Shown: in pieces, positions 8,750 through 16,812 of the stretch
Numbering within the stretch: the first letter of the stretch is position 1
Layout of the letters: each line of letters starts with the position of its first letter
Assembly (NCBI RefSeq): GCF_011769985.2
Contig: NZ_CP039734.2
Span: 496,001-560,000 of the forward strand
Direction: 5' to 3'
Length of the DNA: 64,000 bases
Origin: Sulfurospirillum diekertiae
GTDB taxonomy: Bacteria > Campylobacterota > Campylobacteria > Campylobacterales > Sulfurospirillaceae
Translations under genes and position numbers: made by a program
The notes under the pieces: generated by a model
Told to the model about the DNA's origin: nothing
Database searches by the model: none
The model's input: the letters and a program-made list of their open reading frames with translations, nothing else

Positions 8750-11700
8750 ATGAAAAAAATTATTTTAATTGTCTTGTTTTGCTTATGTCAATATGTGAGT
8801 GCTGAAGAGGCTCTTCGCCTTGGAATTTTAGCGTTTCGCCCAAAAGAGCAGGCGTTACTTCAGTGGCAACCTTTTGCAACTTACCTCCAAAATACCATCG
8901 GGAAACCTATATCCCTTCAAATCTATAATTATCCAGAATTCACACAAGCAGTTGCCAATCACGAGGTTGACATCATCTTGACCAATCCAGGGCATTACAT
9001 CGTTTTAAAAAATAAGTTCAAACTCTCTGCCCCTCTTGTGACACAAATCACACAAAAAGATCATTTTACACTCACCCAATTTGCAGGCGTTATATTTACA
9101 CGCCACGATTCACCGATTTTAACATTACATGATATAGAATATAAACAGATTGCTGTAACCAATACCAATTCTCTTGGTGGGTATCAGATGCAAGCCTATG
9201 AGTTGGCAAATAGCGGTATTGCTCCTCATGATACACGTTTAGTCATAACAGGAATGCCCCACGACAAGGTTATTGAAGCAGTACTTTCGCATAAAGCCGA
9301 TGTGGGATTCGTGCGTACGAATGTCCTTGAAGATATGATTCATGAGGGAAAATTAGCATTATCCGATATTAAAATTATCAATGAACAAACAGATCAAAAA
9401 TTTCCATTTATTCACTCTACTAAACTTTATCCCGAATGGCCTTTGGTTGTTGTGCCAAACTTTGATGAGCATATTGCGCGTGACTTAACCGTAGCGCTTT
9501 TAGCACTTCCCTCCCAGAGTGAAGCTGCTACTCGTGCTCATATTCATGGATTCACAGTTCCTGCGGATTACAAAGGGGTAGAAGATGCGCTGCGAACGCT
9601 TCGTGTACCACCTTTTGAAAAAGCGCCCAATTTTACCTTAGCAGATTTTTGGTCACGATATTCTAATTACATCACAGGAATATTATCTATTTTTCTTGTT
9701 TTTCTTATGAGCATTGGTGTGCAGTTGTATAGGCAAAACAAACAAATACGTCAAAATGAAAAATACCTACTTTCAGCTCAAGATAGCTTGCAAAGCACTA
9801 TAGATGCTATTCCTGATACGCTGTTTGAAATGAGTTTAGATGGCGTTTATTTTCGTGTGGGAAGAGCGCATGCTCATTTTTCTTCTATGTTGGAAAATTT
9901 TATTGGTAAAAATGTCAATGATATTTATCCAAGTCACGTTGCTCTTGTTTTTATGGAAGCACTTCAGGAAGCCAATAAAAAAGGGCGTGCCTTTGGGTTT
10001 CAGTATGCTTTAGAGGGAACGCATAAACTCTTTTGGTTTGAGCTTTCGGTTTCTAAGAAAAAAGAATCTCATGACATGGCACATTTTATTGTGTTATCGC
10101 ATGATATTACCGATCGCAAAGAGACAGAAGCACGACTCAAACTCGCCGCAAGTGTGTTTACGTATGCGCGAGAAGGTATTATGATTACCAATGCTTCAGG
10201 CGAGATCGTTGAGGTCAATGACACCTTTACATGTATTACTGGGTATGCCCATGAAGAAGTTATTGGACACAATCCACGCCTGCTAAAATCGGGAAGACAA
10301 GGGAACTCTTTTTACAAGCAAATGTGGCAGTCACTCCTTGAAAAAGGGCATTGGTACGGTGAAATCTCTAACCGCCGTAAGTCGGGTGAAGTGTATATTC
10401 AGATGACCAGCATCAGTGCTGTCTACGATGAAAAAAAGGTTGTCCAGTCATATGTCGCTCTTTTTACAGACATCACAACAATGAAGGAGCATGAAAAACA
10501 GCTTGAATATATCGCTCATTACGATGCGCTCACTTCTCTTCCAAATCGTGTTTTATTTGCAGATCGACTCAGACAAGCGATGGTGCAAACAGAGCGAAGG
10601 AAAAAAGAGTTAGCGGTTGTCTATTTAGACCTTGATGGTTTTAAAGCGATTAATGATCAATATGGGCATCACATTGGTGATGAGCTTTTAGTCATTATTG
10701 CAGAACGTATGGAGGAGGCTCTTCGTCAGGGCGATACGATCTCAAGGCTTGGTGGTGATGAGTTTGTTGCTGTTTTGACGGACCTTGAGAGTTTAGAAGA
10801 GTGTAGACCTATTTTAGATCGTCTTTTGCAAGCAACATCTGACCCTATTGTGATCAATGACAACATCATCCAAGTCTCTAGTAGCATTGGTGTTACGCTG
10901 TACCCAAAAGATGGTGTGGATGCAGAACAGCTTTTAAGGCATGCAGACCTTGCAATGTATCAGTCAAAACAGGGAGGGAAAAACCGTTACCACTTCTTTG
11001 ATATAGAGTATGACAAAGCGATCCAACAGCAAAATGCAAGTCTTGGAAATATTTTATCTGCGATTGCAAACGATGAATTTATTCTCTACTACCAGCCAAA
11101 AGTAAATCTTAAAACACATGAACTTATCAGTGTTGAAGCGTTGATACGGTGGCAACATCCCGAGCAAGGCTTTTTGCTTCCGCATGCTTTTTTGCCGATC
11201 GTGGAAGATCATGTCCTAAGCATTAAGCTAGGTGAGTGGGTTATTGAGCGAGCATTTAAACAGATGAGTGATTGGATCAAAAAAGGGTTACCTCTCGCTG
11301 TGAGCATTAACGTCGGTGCGAGACAACTTCAAGATGCGAACTTTACGGATTACATCCAAACCATGTTGCTTCGCTATCCAGAGGTTCCATCACATCTTAT
11401 TATATTAGAAATTTTAGAGACCAGTGCGTTGGAAGACATGGTGCATGTTTCGCAAATCATGCATGCGTGTAAAGCACTGGGAGTTCGCTTTGCACTGGAT
11501 GATTTTGGTACGGGGTATTCATCGCTGAGTTATCTACGAAAATTGCCAATCGATATTTTAAAAATTGATCAAAGTTTTATTTGTAATCTTCTGCATGACC
11601 GAGATGACCTTGCCATTGTTGAAGCGATTGTGGGCTTAAGTAAAGCATTTGATTTGAGTGTCGTTGCGGAAGGTGTTGAAACACAAGAACATGCCGAGCT

Positions 11701-11803
11701 TCTCTTAAAGCATGGCTGTGAGTTAGCACAAGGCTACGGCATCGCACGCCCCATGCACCCCGATGCTATCATTGATTGGAAAAAATCCAGTTCTTACATG
11801 TAA
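8750..11803 (+). CDS. PhnD-like/PAS/PAS/GGDEF/EAL cyclic-di-GMP receptor
   Basis: A 1017-residue membrane signalling protein. Order: signal peptide (about 1-19, cleavage near VSAEE); periplasmic PhnD/PBP2-type ligand-binding domain (about 20-290; DIILTNPGHYIVL and ADVGFVRTNVLE are typical); one membrane helix (about 310-330); two PAS domains (about 345-460 and 465-580); GGDEF with intact RLGGDEF and an inhibitory RxxD site (RQGD) five residues before it; and EAL with intact EALIRW and the DDFGTGYSS loop. Both cyclase and phosphodiesterase parts keep key residues, so either activity is possible. The ligand may be an oxyanion such as a phosphonate or phosphite, which is inference. Its TAA lies inside a copy of the iterated palindrome. 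Confidence 0.93.
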   Translation: MKKIILIVLFCLCQYVSAEEALRLGILAFRPKEQALLQWQPFATYLQNTIGKPISLQIYNYPEFTQAVANHEVDIILTNPGHYIVLKNKFKLSAPLVTQITQKDHFTLTQFAGVIFTRHDSPILTLHDIEYKQIAVTNTNSLGGYQMQAYELANSGIAPHDTRLVITGMPHDKVIEAVLSHKADVGFVRTNVLEDMIHEGKLALSDIKIINEQTDQKFPFIHSTKLYPEWPLVVVPNFDEHIARDLTVALLALPSQSEAATRAHIHGFTVPADYKGVEDALRTLRVPPFEKAPNFTLADFWSRYSNYITGILSIFLVFLMSIGVQLYRQNKQIRQNEKYLLSAQDSLQSTIDAIPDTLFEMSLDGVYFRVGRAHAHFSSMLENFIGKNVNDIYPSHVALVFMEALQEANKKGRAFGFQYALEGTHKLFWFELSVSKKKESHDMAHFIVLSHDITDRKETEARLKLAASVFTYAREGIMITNASGEIVEVNDTFTCITGYAHEEVIGHNPRLLKSGRQGNSFYKQMWQSLLEKGHWYGEISNRRKSGEVYIQMTSISAVYDEKKVVQSYVALFTDITTMKEHEKQLEYIAHYDALTSLPNRVLFADRLRQAMVQTERRKKELAVVYLDLDGFKAINDQYGHHIGDELLVIIAERMEEALRQGDTISRLGGDEFVAVLTDLESLEECRPILDRLLQATSDPIVINDNIIQVSSSIGVTLYPKDGVDAEQLLRHADLAMYQSKQGGKNRYHFFDIEYDKAIQQQNASLGNILSAIANDEFILYYQPKVNLKTHELISVEALIRWQHPEQGFLLPHAFLPIVEDHVLSIKLGEWVIERAFKQMSDWIKKGLPLAVSINVGARQLQDANFTDYIQTMLLRYPEVPSHLIILEILETSALEDMVHVSQIMHACKALGVRFALDDFGTGYSSLSYLRKLPIDILKIDQSFICNLLHDRDDLAIVEAIVGLSKAFDLSVVAEGVETQEHAELLLKHGCELAQGYGIARPMHPDAIIDWKKSSSYM

Positions 11804-11804
11804 A
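11794..11804. repeat. Iterated palindrome copy carrying a stop codon
   Basis: TTACATGTAAA; the last codons of the GGDEF-EAL gene read TAC ATG TAA, so the palindrome supplies the terminal Tyr-Met and the stop. It lies 5 bp upstream of the FNR-like box of hcp. Confidence 0.85.
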
Positions 11805-11808
11805 AGTC

Positions 11809-11826
11809 TTGATTGAGATCAATCAA
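11809..11826 (+). promoter_or_regulatory. FNR/CRP-family binding site upstream of hcp
   Basis: TTGATTGAGATCAATCAA contains a perfect FNR consensus TTGAT-N4-ATCAA. Its centre (11817.5) is about 42-44 bp upstream of the start site expected from the -10 hexamer TAAGAT at 11849-11854, the arrangement of a class II activated promoter. Hcp genes in many bacteria are under FNR, NssR or HcpR control; which regulator binds here cannot be told from the site alone. Confidence 0.85.
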
Positions 11827-11848
11827 TGACATAAATATTTCCTCTTGC

Positions 11849-11854
11849 TAAGAT
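11849..11854 (+). promoter_or_regulatory. -10 box of hcp
   Basis: TAAGAT, 34 bp upstream of the hcp ATG and correctly spaced from the FNR-like box. AGAGGA at 11871-11876 is the ribosome binding site. Confidence 0.6.
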
Positions 11855-11882
11855 GCTGGAAATTTTTGAAAGAGGATAAAAT

Positions 11883-13214
11883 ATGTCTTTAAACATGTTA
11901 TGTGATCAATGCTCTATGAGTGCAATCGGTGGCTGTGGTTCAAAAGGTCAAGATGCGGGAACGTGCGGCAAAGATGCCAACTTGGCGAAACTTCAAGACA
12001 TCATGATTTACGGTCTTAAAGGGCTCAGTGCTTATAGAACACACGCGAATGAATTTGGTGCAGACACCAAAGAAGTCGATGACGTCATCGCGCAAACACT
12101 CTACTTCACCCTTACCAACGTTAACTTCAACTTTGACGACCACATCGCTCAACTGATGAAAATCGGCTCTGCGGGTGTTAGAATGATGGACATCCTAAGC
12201 GAAGCACACACGTCTCACCTTGGTGTTCCAACGCCTGTGAGCATTTCTCAAAACAAGGCTGAGGGCAAAGGCATCTTGGTCAGTGGTCACAACCTTGACA
12301 TGCTTTTAGAGCTTTTACGTCAAACAGAGGGTAAAGGCATCAACATCTACACCCATTCCGAGATGCTTCCAGCGCATGGTTACCCAGAACTTAGAAAATA
12401 CGCACACCTTAAAGGTAACATCGGTAAATCATGGTTTGACCAAACCAAACTCTTTGAGCAATGGGACGGAACCATCATCGTGAACACCAACTGTATCGTT
12501 CCTCCAAAATCAACATCAACCTATGTCGATAGACTTTATACCTACGACATCGTCGGCATCAAAGAGGGCAAAAAAATCCACAATAACGACTTTAGCGAAG
12601 TGATCGCTCAAACATTAGCACTCCCCGATGTTACAGGTTTTGACAGTGATGAGACACTCGTAACGGGTCACCACTATAAAACCATCTTAGGTCTTGCTCC
12701 ACAAATTCTTGAAGCGGTCAAAGCAGGTAAAATCAGCCAGTTCTTCGTCATCGCGGGTTGTGATGCTCCTGGCTCAGGCGGGGAATACTACCGAAAAATG
12801 GCAGAGAGTTTACCAAATGACTGCGTAATTTTGACATCAAGTTGTGGTAAATTTAGATTTAACGACATCGACTTTGGAACGGTTGCAGACACAGGCATTC
12901 CTCGCTACCTAGACCTTGGTCAATGCAACGACAGTAACGGCGCTGTTCACATCGCTCTAGCGCTTGCTGGCGCACTTGGCGTAACGGTGCATGACTTACC
13001 AGTCTCTATCGTTCTTAGCTGGATGGAGCAAAAAGCAGTTCTTATTCTTCTAGGACTCTTTAGCCTTGGCATCAAAAACATCTACCTAGGACCAAAACCA
13101 CCACAATTTGTGAACGATGACATCTTCTCATTTTTGCAAGAGAACTTTAATTTGCATTTGACCGATGATGCAACATCAGATATGGAAAAATTATTGATTA
13201 AAAAACCTGCGTAA
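11883..13214 (+). CDS. hcp: Hybrid cluster protein (hydroxylamine/NO reductase), short class
   Basis: Hcp carries a cubane Fe-S cluster and a hybrid Fe-S-O cluster and is linked to detoxifying nitric oxide and hydroxylamine under anaerobic nitrosative stress. The N-terminal cysteines are Cys7, 10, 18 and 28 (CDQCSMS...GGCGSKG...GTCGKD). Hybrid-cluster signatures follow: INIYTHSEMLPAHGYP, NTNCIVPP, ITSSCGKFRF and LGQCND. At 443 aa it is about 100 residues shorter than E. coli Hcp and fits the class lacking the three-helix insert. It is a single gene with its own FNR-type promoter and terminator; no hcr reductase lies next to it. Confidence 0.94.
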   Translation: MSLNMLCDQCSMSAIGGCGSKGQDAGTCGKDANLAKLQDIMIYGLKGLSAYRTHANEFGADTKEVDDVIAQTLYFTLTNVNFNFDDHIAQLMKIGSAGVRMMDILSEAHTSHLGVPTPVSISQNKAEGKGILVSGHNLDMLLELLRQTEGKGINIYTHSEMLPAHGYPELRKYAHLKGNIGKSWFDQTKLFEQWDGTIIVNTNCIVPPKSTSTYVDRLYTYDIVGIKEGKKIHNNDFSEVIAQTLALPDVTGFDSDETLVTGHHYKTILGLAPQILEAVKAGKISQFFVIAGCDAPGSGGEYYRKMAESLPNDCVILTSSCGKFRFNDIDFGTVADTGIPRYLDLGQCNDSNGAVHIALALAGALGVTVHDLPVSIVLSWMEQKAVLILLGLFSLGIKNIYLGPKPPQFVNDDIFSFLQENFNLHLTDDATSDMEKLLIKKPA

Positions 13215-13216
13215 GG

Positions 13217-13230
13217 TTTTACATGTAAAA
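13217..13230. repeat. Iterated palindrome copy after hcp
   Basis: TTTTACATGTAAAA begins 3 bp after the hcp stop and directly precedes the hcp terminator. Confidence 0.9.
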
Positions 13231-13232
13231 CA

Positions 13233-13259
13233 AGGAAGCTTCAGGAGAGGCTTCTTTTG
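13233..13259 (+). terminator. Rho-independent terminator of hcp
   Basis: A GGAAGC/GCTTCT stem with a purine-rich loop is followed by TTTGT, immediately after hcp and the palindrome copy. Confidence 0.65.
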
Positions 13260-13332
13260 TCTCTAATGTATGCTAAATATTAAACACATAGGTTAGATTT
13301 AAGATCAGCATCAAAAGAGCCTTTTTTGAGTG

Positions 13333-13338
13333 TATACT
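13333..13338 (+). promoter_or_regulatory. -10 box of the lipocalin gene
   Basis: TATACT preceded by TG (extended -10), 28 bp upstream of the chosen ATG. It rules out the upstream in-frame GTG at 13330 as the start. Confidence 0.5.
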
Positions 13339-13365
13339 TTTAACATCACTCAAAAGGGAGTCTCT

Positions 13366-13875
13366 ATGTTCAAAATATTCATTACTTTTATATGCTCCTT
13401 CATTTTTCTAGGCTGCGCAAAACACTATGCACCACTTCCAACGGTCGAAAAAGTTGATCTAACCCGATACCTTGGCACATGGTATGAAATAGCACGGTAC
13501 GACCACTCGTTTGAAAAAGGCTGTACCAATGTGTCGGCGACATACGCGTTAAATGAAAACGGAAGCATCAACGTCCTCAATCAATGCACCAAAGAAGATG
13601 GAACCCACAAAGAAGCCCAAGGCATCGCCTACGCAGAAGATAAGACACATTCAAAATTAAAAGTGAGCTTCTTTAGACCTTTTTACGGTAATTATTGGGT
13701 GTTGATGCTCGATGAAGACTATACCTACGCACTTATAGGTGAACCCAGCCGCGAATACTTATGGATACTTTCTCGCTCAAAAAGCATCGATGAAGCAACA
13801 AAACAGAAGATATTAACCAAAGCGCAAGAGTATCACTACGACACCAGTAAGCTTTTGTGGGTGCAACAGAAGTGA
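13366..13875 (+). CDS. Lipocalin-family outer-membrane lipoprotein (Blc-like)
   Basis: 169 aa from ATG 13366, preceded by AAAGGGAG. A lipoprotein signal peptide ends in the lipobox LGCA. The lipocalin signature GTWYEIARYDHSFEKGC follows near residues 40-56, with N.SATYALNENGSINVLNQC and the C-terminal LWILSRS box. Bacterial Blc proteins bind fatty acids or lysophospholipids at the outer membrane and aid envelope maintenance; the ligand here is unknown. An in-frame GTG 36 bp upstream is unlikely because it would remove the signal peptide from the N terminus and overlaps the promoter. Confidence 0.92.
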   Translation: MFKIFITFICSFIFLGCAKHYAPLPTVEKVDLTRYLGTWYEIARYDHSFEKGCTNVSATYALNENGSINVLNQCTKEDGTHKEAQGIAYAEDKTHSKLKVSFFRPFYGNYWVLMLDEDYTYALIGEPSREYLWILSRSKSIDEATKQKILTKAQEYHYDTSKLLWVQQK

Positions 13876-13906
13876 AGAAAGTGTAATGATTCACCTGCGT
13901 AGAAGG

Positions 13907-13918
13907 TTTACATGTAAA
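13907..13918. repeat. Iterated palindrome copy
   Basis: Exact TTTACATGTAAA between the lipocalin gene and the convergent nuclease-like operon, just before a terminator hairpin. Confidence 0.9.
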
Positions 13919-13921
13919 GAT

Positions 13922-13942
13922 GAGGAAGCCTTTCAAGGCTTT
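13922..13942 (+). terminator. Terminator of the lipocalin gene
   Basis: GAAGCC and GGCTTTT form a short GC stem around TTTCAA and are followed by TG. It lies 47 bp after the lipocalin stop and only 12 bp from the end of the convergent operon. Confidence 0.5.
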
Positions 13943-13953
13943 TGCACAAAAAT

Positions 13954-15990
13954 CTAAGTTTTAGTCTCCTTTGCATGTTTTTTTAACTTTTTATACTCAT
14001 TGTACGAATCATAGATATTATTTGTATCATATTTCATAAATAATAGACCTAAAATATGATGAATTAAATTTTTATCATGCTCATTTTCGCTTAATAGCTC
14101 CAATGGGATAAATAAACTACTAAATAATATATTGTCTAAATTATTGCTTTGATTAAGTTCTTCTATAATCTTAGTTAGCTTGTCTAAGTCTTTGTTTGTA
14201 TCTGTAAAACTTTTAATAACATCAACTGGAGCCTCTTCTTTAAACGTAAACCTTATACGTATTAAAGCCAATAGCAGACTTTGAAGTCTATTATTCATTA
14301 TGCTATACCAATTATTGGGAGATAAAGAAATTTTAATGATTCTTTCATTATTGTAGTTGAGTACTTTACCATTTAAAAAATTTAATTGTTTTTTTTCTGT
14401 TAAATGCTTTTCATGTCTTAAAAGCTGTTGTTGTGAAGTTGCAAATGCTCTTATGAAATCTTGCAGAATATGCAAGTTTGACCCAGCAAAAGCATTTTTT
14501 GTGAGTGCTTTATTTTTGTTCTCAATAAATACGATTTTGTCATCTATCTTAATAACCAAATCGCACTCATATACTTCTCTTTTTGATAGAGCATATTTTC
14601 CTGAATATATATCAAAATTATTGTTTTCAAATATGGCTTCTACATAGTTATCTATATTCTTACCTATCTTAGTTGTAATATCTTCATCTATTTGAGATTT
14701 TATTTTTTCAACTAGGGCATTATAAAAGTACATTTTAAAATATTTAAAGCCAATAATATAATATTCATTTTTATAGTGAATGATTGGGTTGTGAACAAAA
14801 AGATTTTGCTCTTCAGTAGTATTTATAGGAACAGAATATCTTGAATTGATATTTTTTGAATCAATACAAAAGAACTTAATAATCTGTTCAAAATGTTTAA
14901 AAACTGTTATGTCGAGTTTTATAATATGTTGATTATTGCCAAATAGTTCTACTTGGTGCAGAAAATCAATTAAATTATTTTTTGAAAAGCCAAATTGTTT
15001 TTCAAATGTTGTGTTCAATGCAGAGTTACCAATTAGATTATTTATATAATTTATAACTGTCGAAGTTTTGAGTGGATAACTGAGCAAATATAAACTAGAA
15101 TGTAAAATTTGTTTTTTAAGTTTTTCTTGAATATTTGTTTCATCAATAAATATATATTCCCATTGATTAAAAGATCTAAGTTGAAATAAATTAATAAATT
15201 GTTTGAAATAGTTTGTCATAGACTTTAGAGTTTCTAAATTCTTCTTTTTAAAATTTGAATGATGGATATTTTTTATTGCAATATTAATTATATAGTTGAA
15301 TGGTATGGTTTTGTCATGACGGCTTTGACTGAGTATGAAATGAATAAAGTGAAATATATCAACTTGTTGCAATTTTTTTTCTATGATTGACGCGATTTTT
15401 TTATCTTGCCCTTTTTGAAAATTAATTTCCCCATCAATACAGTTTAAATTGATATTTACATACTTCTTAAAAAATATAATAGCATCGACAAGATGAGGGA
15501 TTTCAGTATTATAATCTTCTCTTAGATTTGCAAAAAATCCATTTTGGCTCAATAAGTTAAGTAAATAGAGTTTTTTTATCAGTTCTTTCCAAAATAACTT
15601 GTTTGAAAAATCTATAATCTTTTCTTCGTTATATATTCCATAATCTCTTATTGTTTTAGCTAAGGAATAATAAATATGTCCCTTTTCTAATTTCTTATCA
15701 TTCACCAAATGATCTATATGAATTTGCTTTGATACATGATATAAAGTACTCATATCCATAGTGCAATTATCTTGACTGGATAGTATAAATTGTTTAATTT
15801 GTTCTACAAATAAATCTTGAGCCTTGTTCCCATTTATAGGATAATCTATTTCGTAATCGTTTAAAATCTTTTTTTCTATAGAAGGAAAGTCTAATTTTTT
15901 AATATTTTCTAATTCATTAAAATAACTTTTTTCAGTATCTAAAACATCATTTACAAGGTTGATAAAGAGTTGAGTATAGTTTTTGCTCAT
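13954..15990 (-). CDS. Large protein with C-terminal PD-(D/E)xK nuclease-like motif
   Basis: A 678-residue protein I do not recognise as a named family. Residues 1-440 are mostly helical, Lys/Asn/Ile rich, without clear motifs. At 470-492 the pattern Y-E-C-D477-L-V-I then I-E490-N-K492 sits on two strands and matches the D...ExK metal site of PD-(D/E)xK nucleases. A helical tail with Gln- and Lys-rich stretches follows. Base composition is clearly more AT-rich than the flanking genes, suggesting transfer. The ATG overlaps the stop of the upstream NERD gene by 4 bp (ATGA), so the two are translationally coupled. No methyltransferase is nearby, so a classical restriction pair is unlikely. Role unknown; a defence function is inference. 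Confidence 0.85.
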   Translation of the reverse strand: MSKNYTQLFINLVNDVLDTEKSYFNELENIKKLDFPSIEKKILNDYEIDYPINGNKAQDLFVEQIKQFILSSQDNCTMDMSTLYHVSKQIHIDHLVNDKKLEKGHIYYSLAKTIRDYGIYNEEKIIDFSNKLFWKELIKKLYLLNLLSQNGFFANLREDYNTEIPHLVDAIIFFKKYVNINLNCIDGEINFQKGQDKKIASIIEKKLQQVDIFHFIHFILSQSRHDKTIPFNYIINIAIKNIHHSNFKKKNLETLKSMTNYFKQFINLFQLRSFNQWEYIFIDETNIQEKLKKQILHSSLYLLSYPLKTSTVINYINNLIGNSALNTTFEKQFGFSKNNLIDFLHQVELFGNNQHIIKLDITVFKHFEQIIKFFCIDSKNINSRYSVPINTTEEQNLFVHNPIIHYKNEYYIIGFKYFKMYFYNALVEKIKSQIDEDITTKIGKNIDNYVEAIFENNNFDIYSGKYALSKREVYECDLVIKIDDKIVFIENKNKALTKNAFAGSNLHILQDFIRAFATSQQQLLRHEKHLTEKKQLNFLNGKVLNYNNERIIKISLSPNNWYSIMNNRLQSLLLALIRIRFTFKEEAPVDVIKSFTDTNKDLDKLTKIIEELNQSNNLDNILFSSLFIPLELLSENEHDKNLIHHILGLLFMKYDTNNIYDSYNEYKKLKKHAKETKT

Positions 15991-16739
15991 GAAGTACCTT
16001 TCACTATATTCCTACACTTCGGATATCCACTACATCCATAAAATTCTTCCCCTGTTTGTCTATTGTGTCTTAAAACCATTTCTTTCCCACATCGTGAGCA
16101 TATTTTAGTTGTTTGTGTTGGAGTAGGCTTGGTATTGTGTCGTGCAGATAAGTTTGCAACATGTTCCCTATCGGTTGTAAAACTTTGTTTGAGGCGTTTT
16201 TGGCTTAAGGTTTCAATCGTCATGTCAAATTGATACGCGGAGAGTTTTTCTTCTTGGAAAGATTGGATGTAGGAAGTGTATTTGGCGTTGATAAAAACAT
16301 TTTTTGGCATCGTGGTTTTAAATTTGCAATCACCGATAAAAACAACGATAGACATAATGTTTTCAGTCGGTAGTGCCAATATCTCTTCTAAAGCTTTGGT
16401 GTGTCGATAGTTTTGTCGTAAAGGGTTTTGAAAGCGGTGTTTTTCTTTGAAGATTTGCTGTGTCCACATACTCTGATGCTCATCTCCAAAAATCCACCCT
16501 TTCATGTTTTTGGTTTCAATCACAAAAACACCATAACGAGAGACGATAATATGGTCTATCTGTGTGGTTGAGCCATCATTCAATTGCAAGGTGATGTTTC
16601 TAATATTGATATATTCGTTTTTGTTAAGATGCAAAGAAGTCGCAACATTCACCGTAAATTCGCCGACTTTACCTTTCATCCACGGTGTTTTAAATAAAAT
16701 ACCCAGCACAAAAACAGAACCAATAAGCCAGAAAATCAC
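15987..16739 (-). CDS. NERD nuclease-domain protein with C-terminal topoisomerase-type zinc finger
   Basis: 250 aa. A hydrophobic N-terminal segment (about 2-17) predicts membrane anchoring. The NERD domain follows: GE at 26-27, QIDH with Asp62, and IETK with Glu75 and Lys77, the PD-(D/E)xK-type active site. The C terminus is a four-Cys zinc ribbon of topoisomerase I type (Cys214, 217, 236, 242; CSRCGKEMVLR and YGCSGYPKC). NERD-plus-zinc-finger architecture is known, usually of unknown function, and implies DNA handling. First gene of the two-gene operon. A palindrome copy lies 11 bp upstream of the start. Confidence 0.9.
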   Translation of the reverse strand: MIFWLIGSVFVLGILFKTPWMKGKVGEFTVNVATSLHLNKNEYINIRNITLQLNDGSTTQIDHIIVSRYGVFVIETKNMKGWIFGDEHQSMWTQQIFKEKHRFQNPLRQNYRHTKALEEILALPTENIMSIVVFIGDCKFKTTMPKNVFINAKYTSYIQSFQEEKLSAYQFDMTIETLSQKRLKQSFTTDREHVANLSARHNTKPTPTQTTKICSRCGKEMVLRHNRQTGEEFYGCSGYPKCRNIVKGTS

Positions 16740-16749
16740 TTTATTTGCC

Positions 16750-16761
16750 TTTACATGTAAA
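16750..16761. repeat. Iterated palindrome copy upstream of the NERD gene
   Basis: Exact TTTACATGTAAA. Together with the copy at 13907 it brackets the two-gene nuclease-like operon, which contains no copy itself; with an average spacing near 2 kb this may be chance. Confidence 0.9.
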
Positions 16762-16812
16762 AAATAAAATTACGTTATTGTATCTTTTTTGAAAAGAACC
16801 TTTCGCCTATCT

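Noticed and set aside
13954-16739. Classical restriction-modification system
   Set aside because: No methyltransferase motifs in either protein or in adjacent genes.
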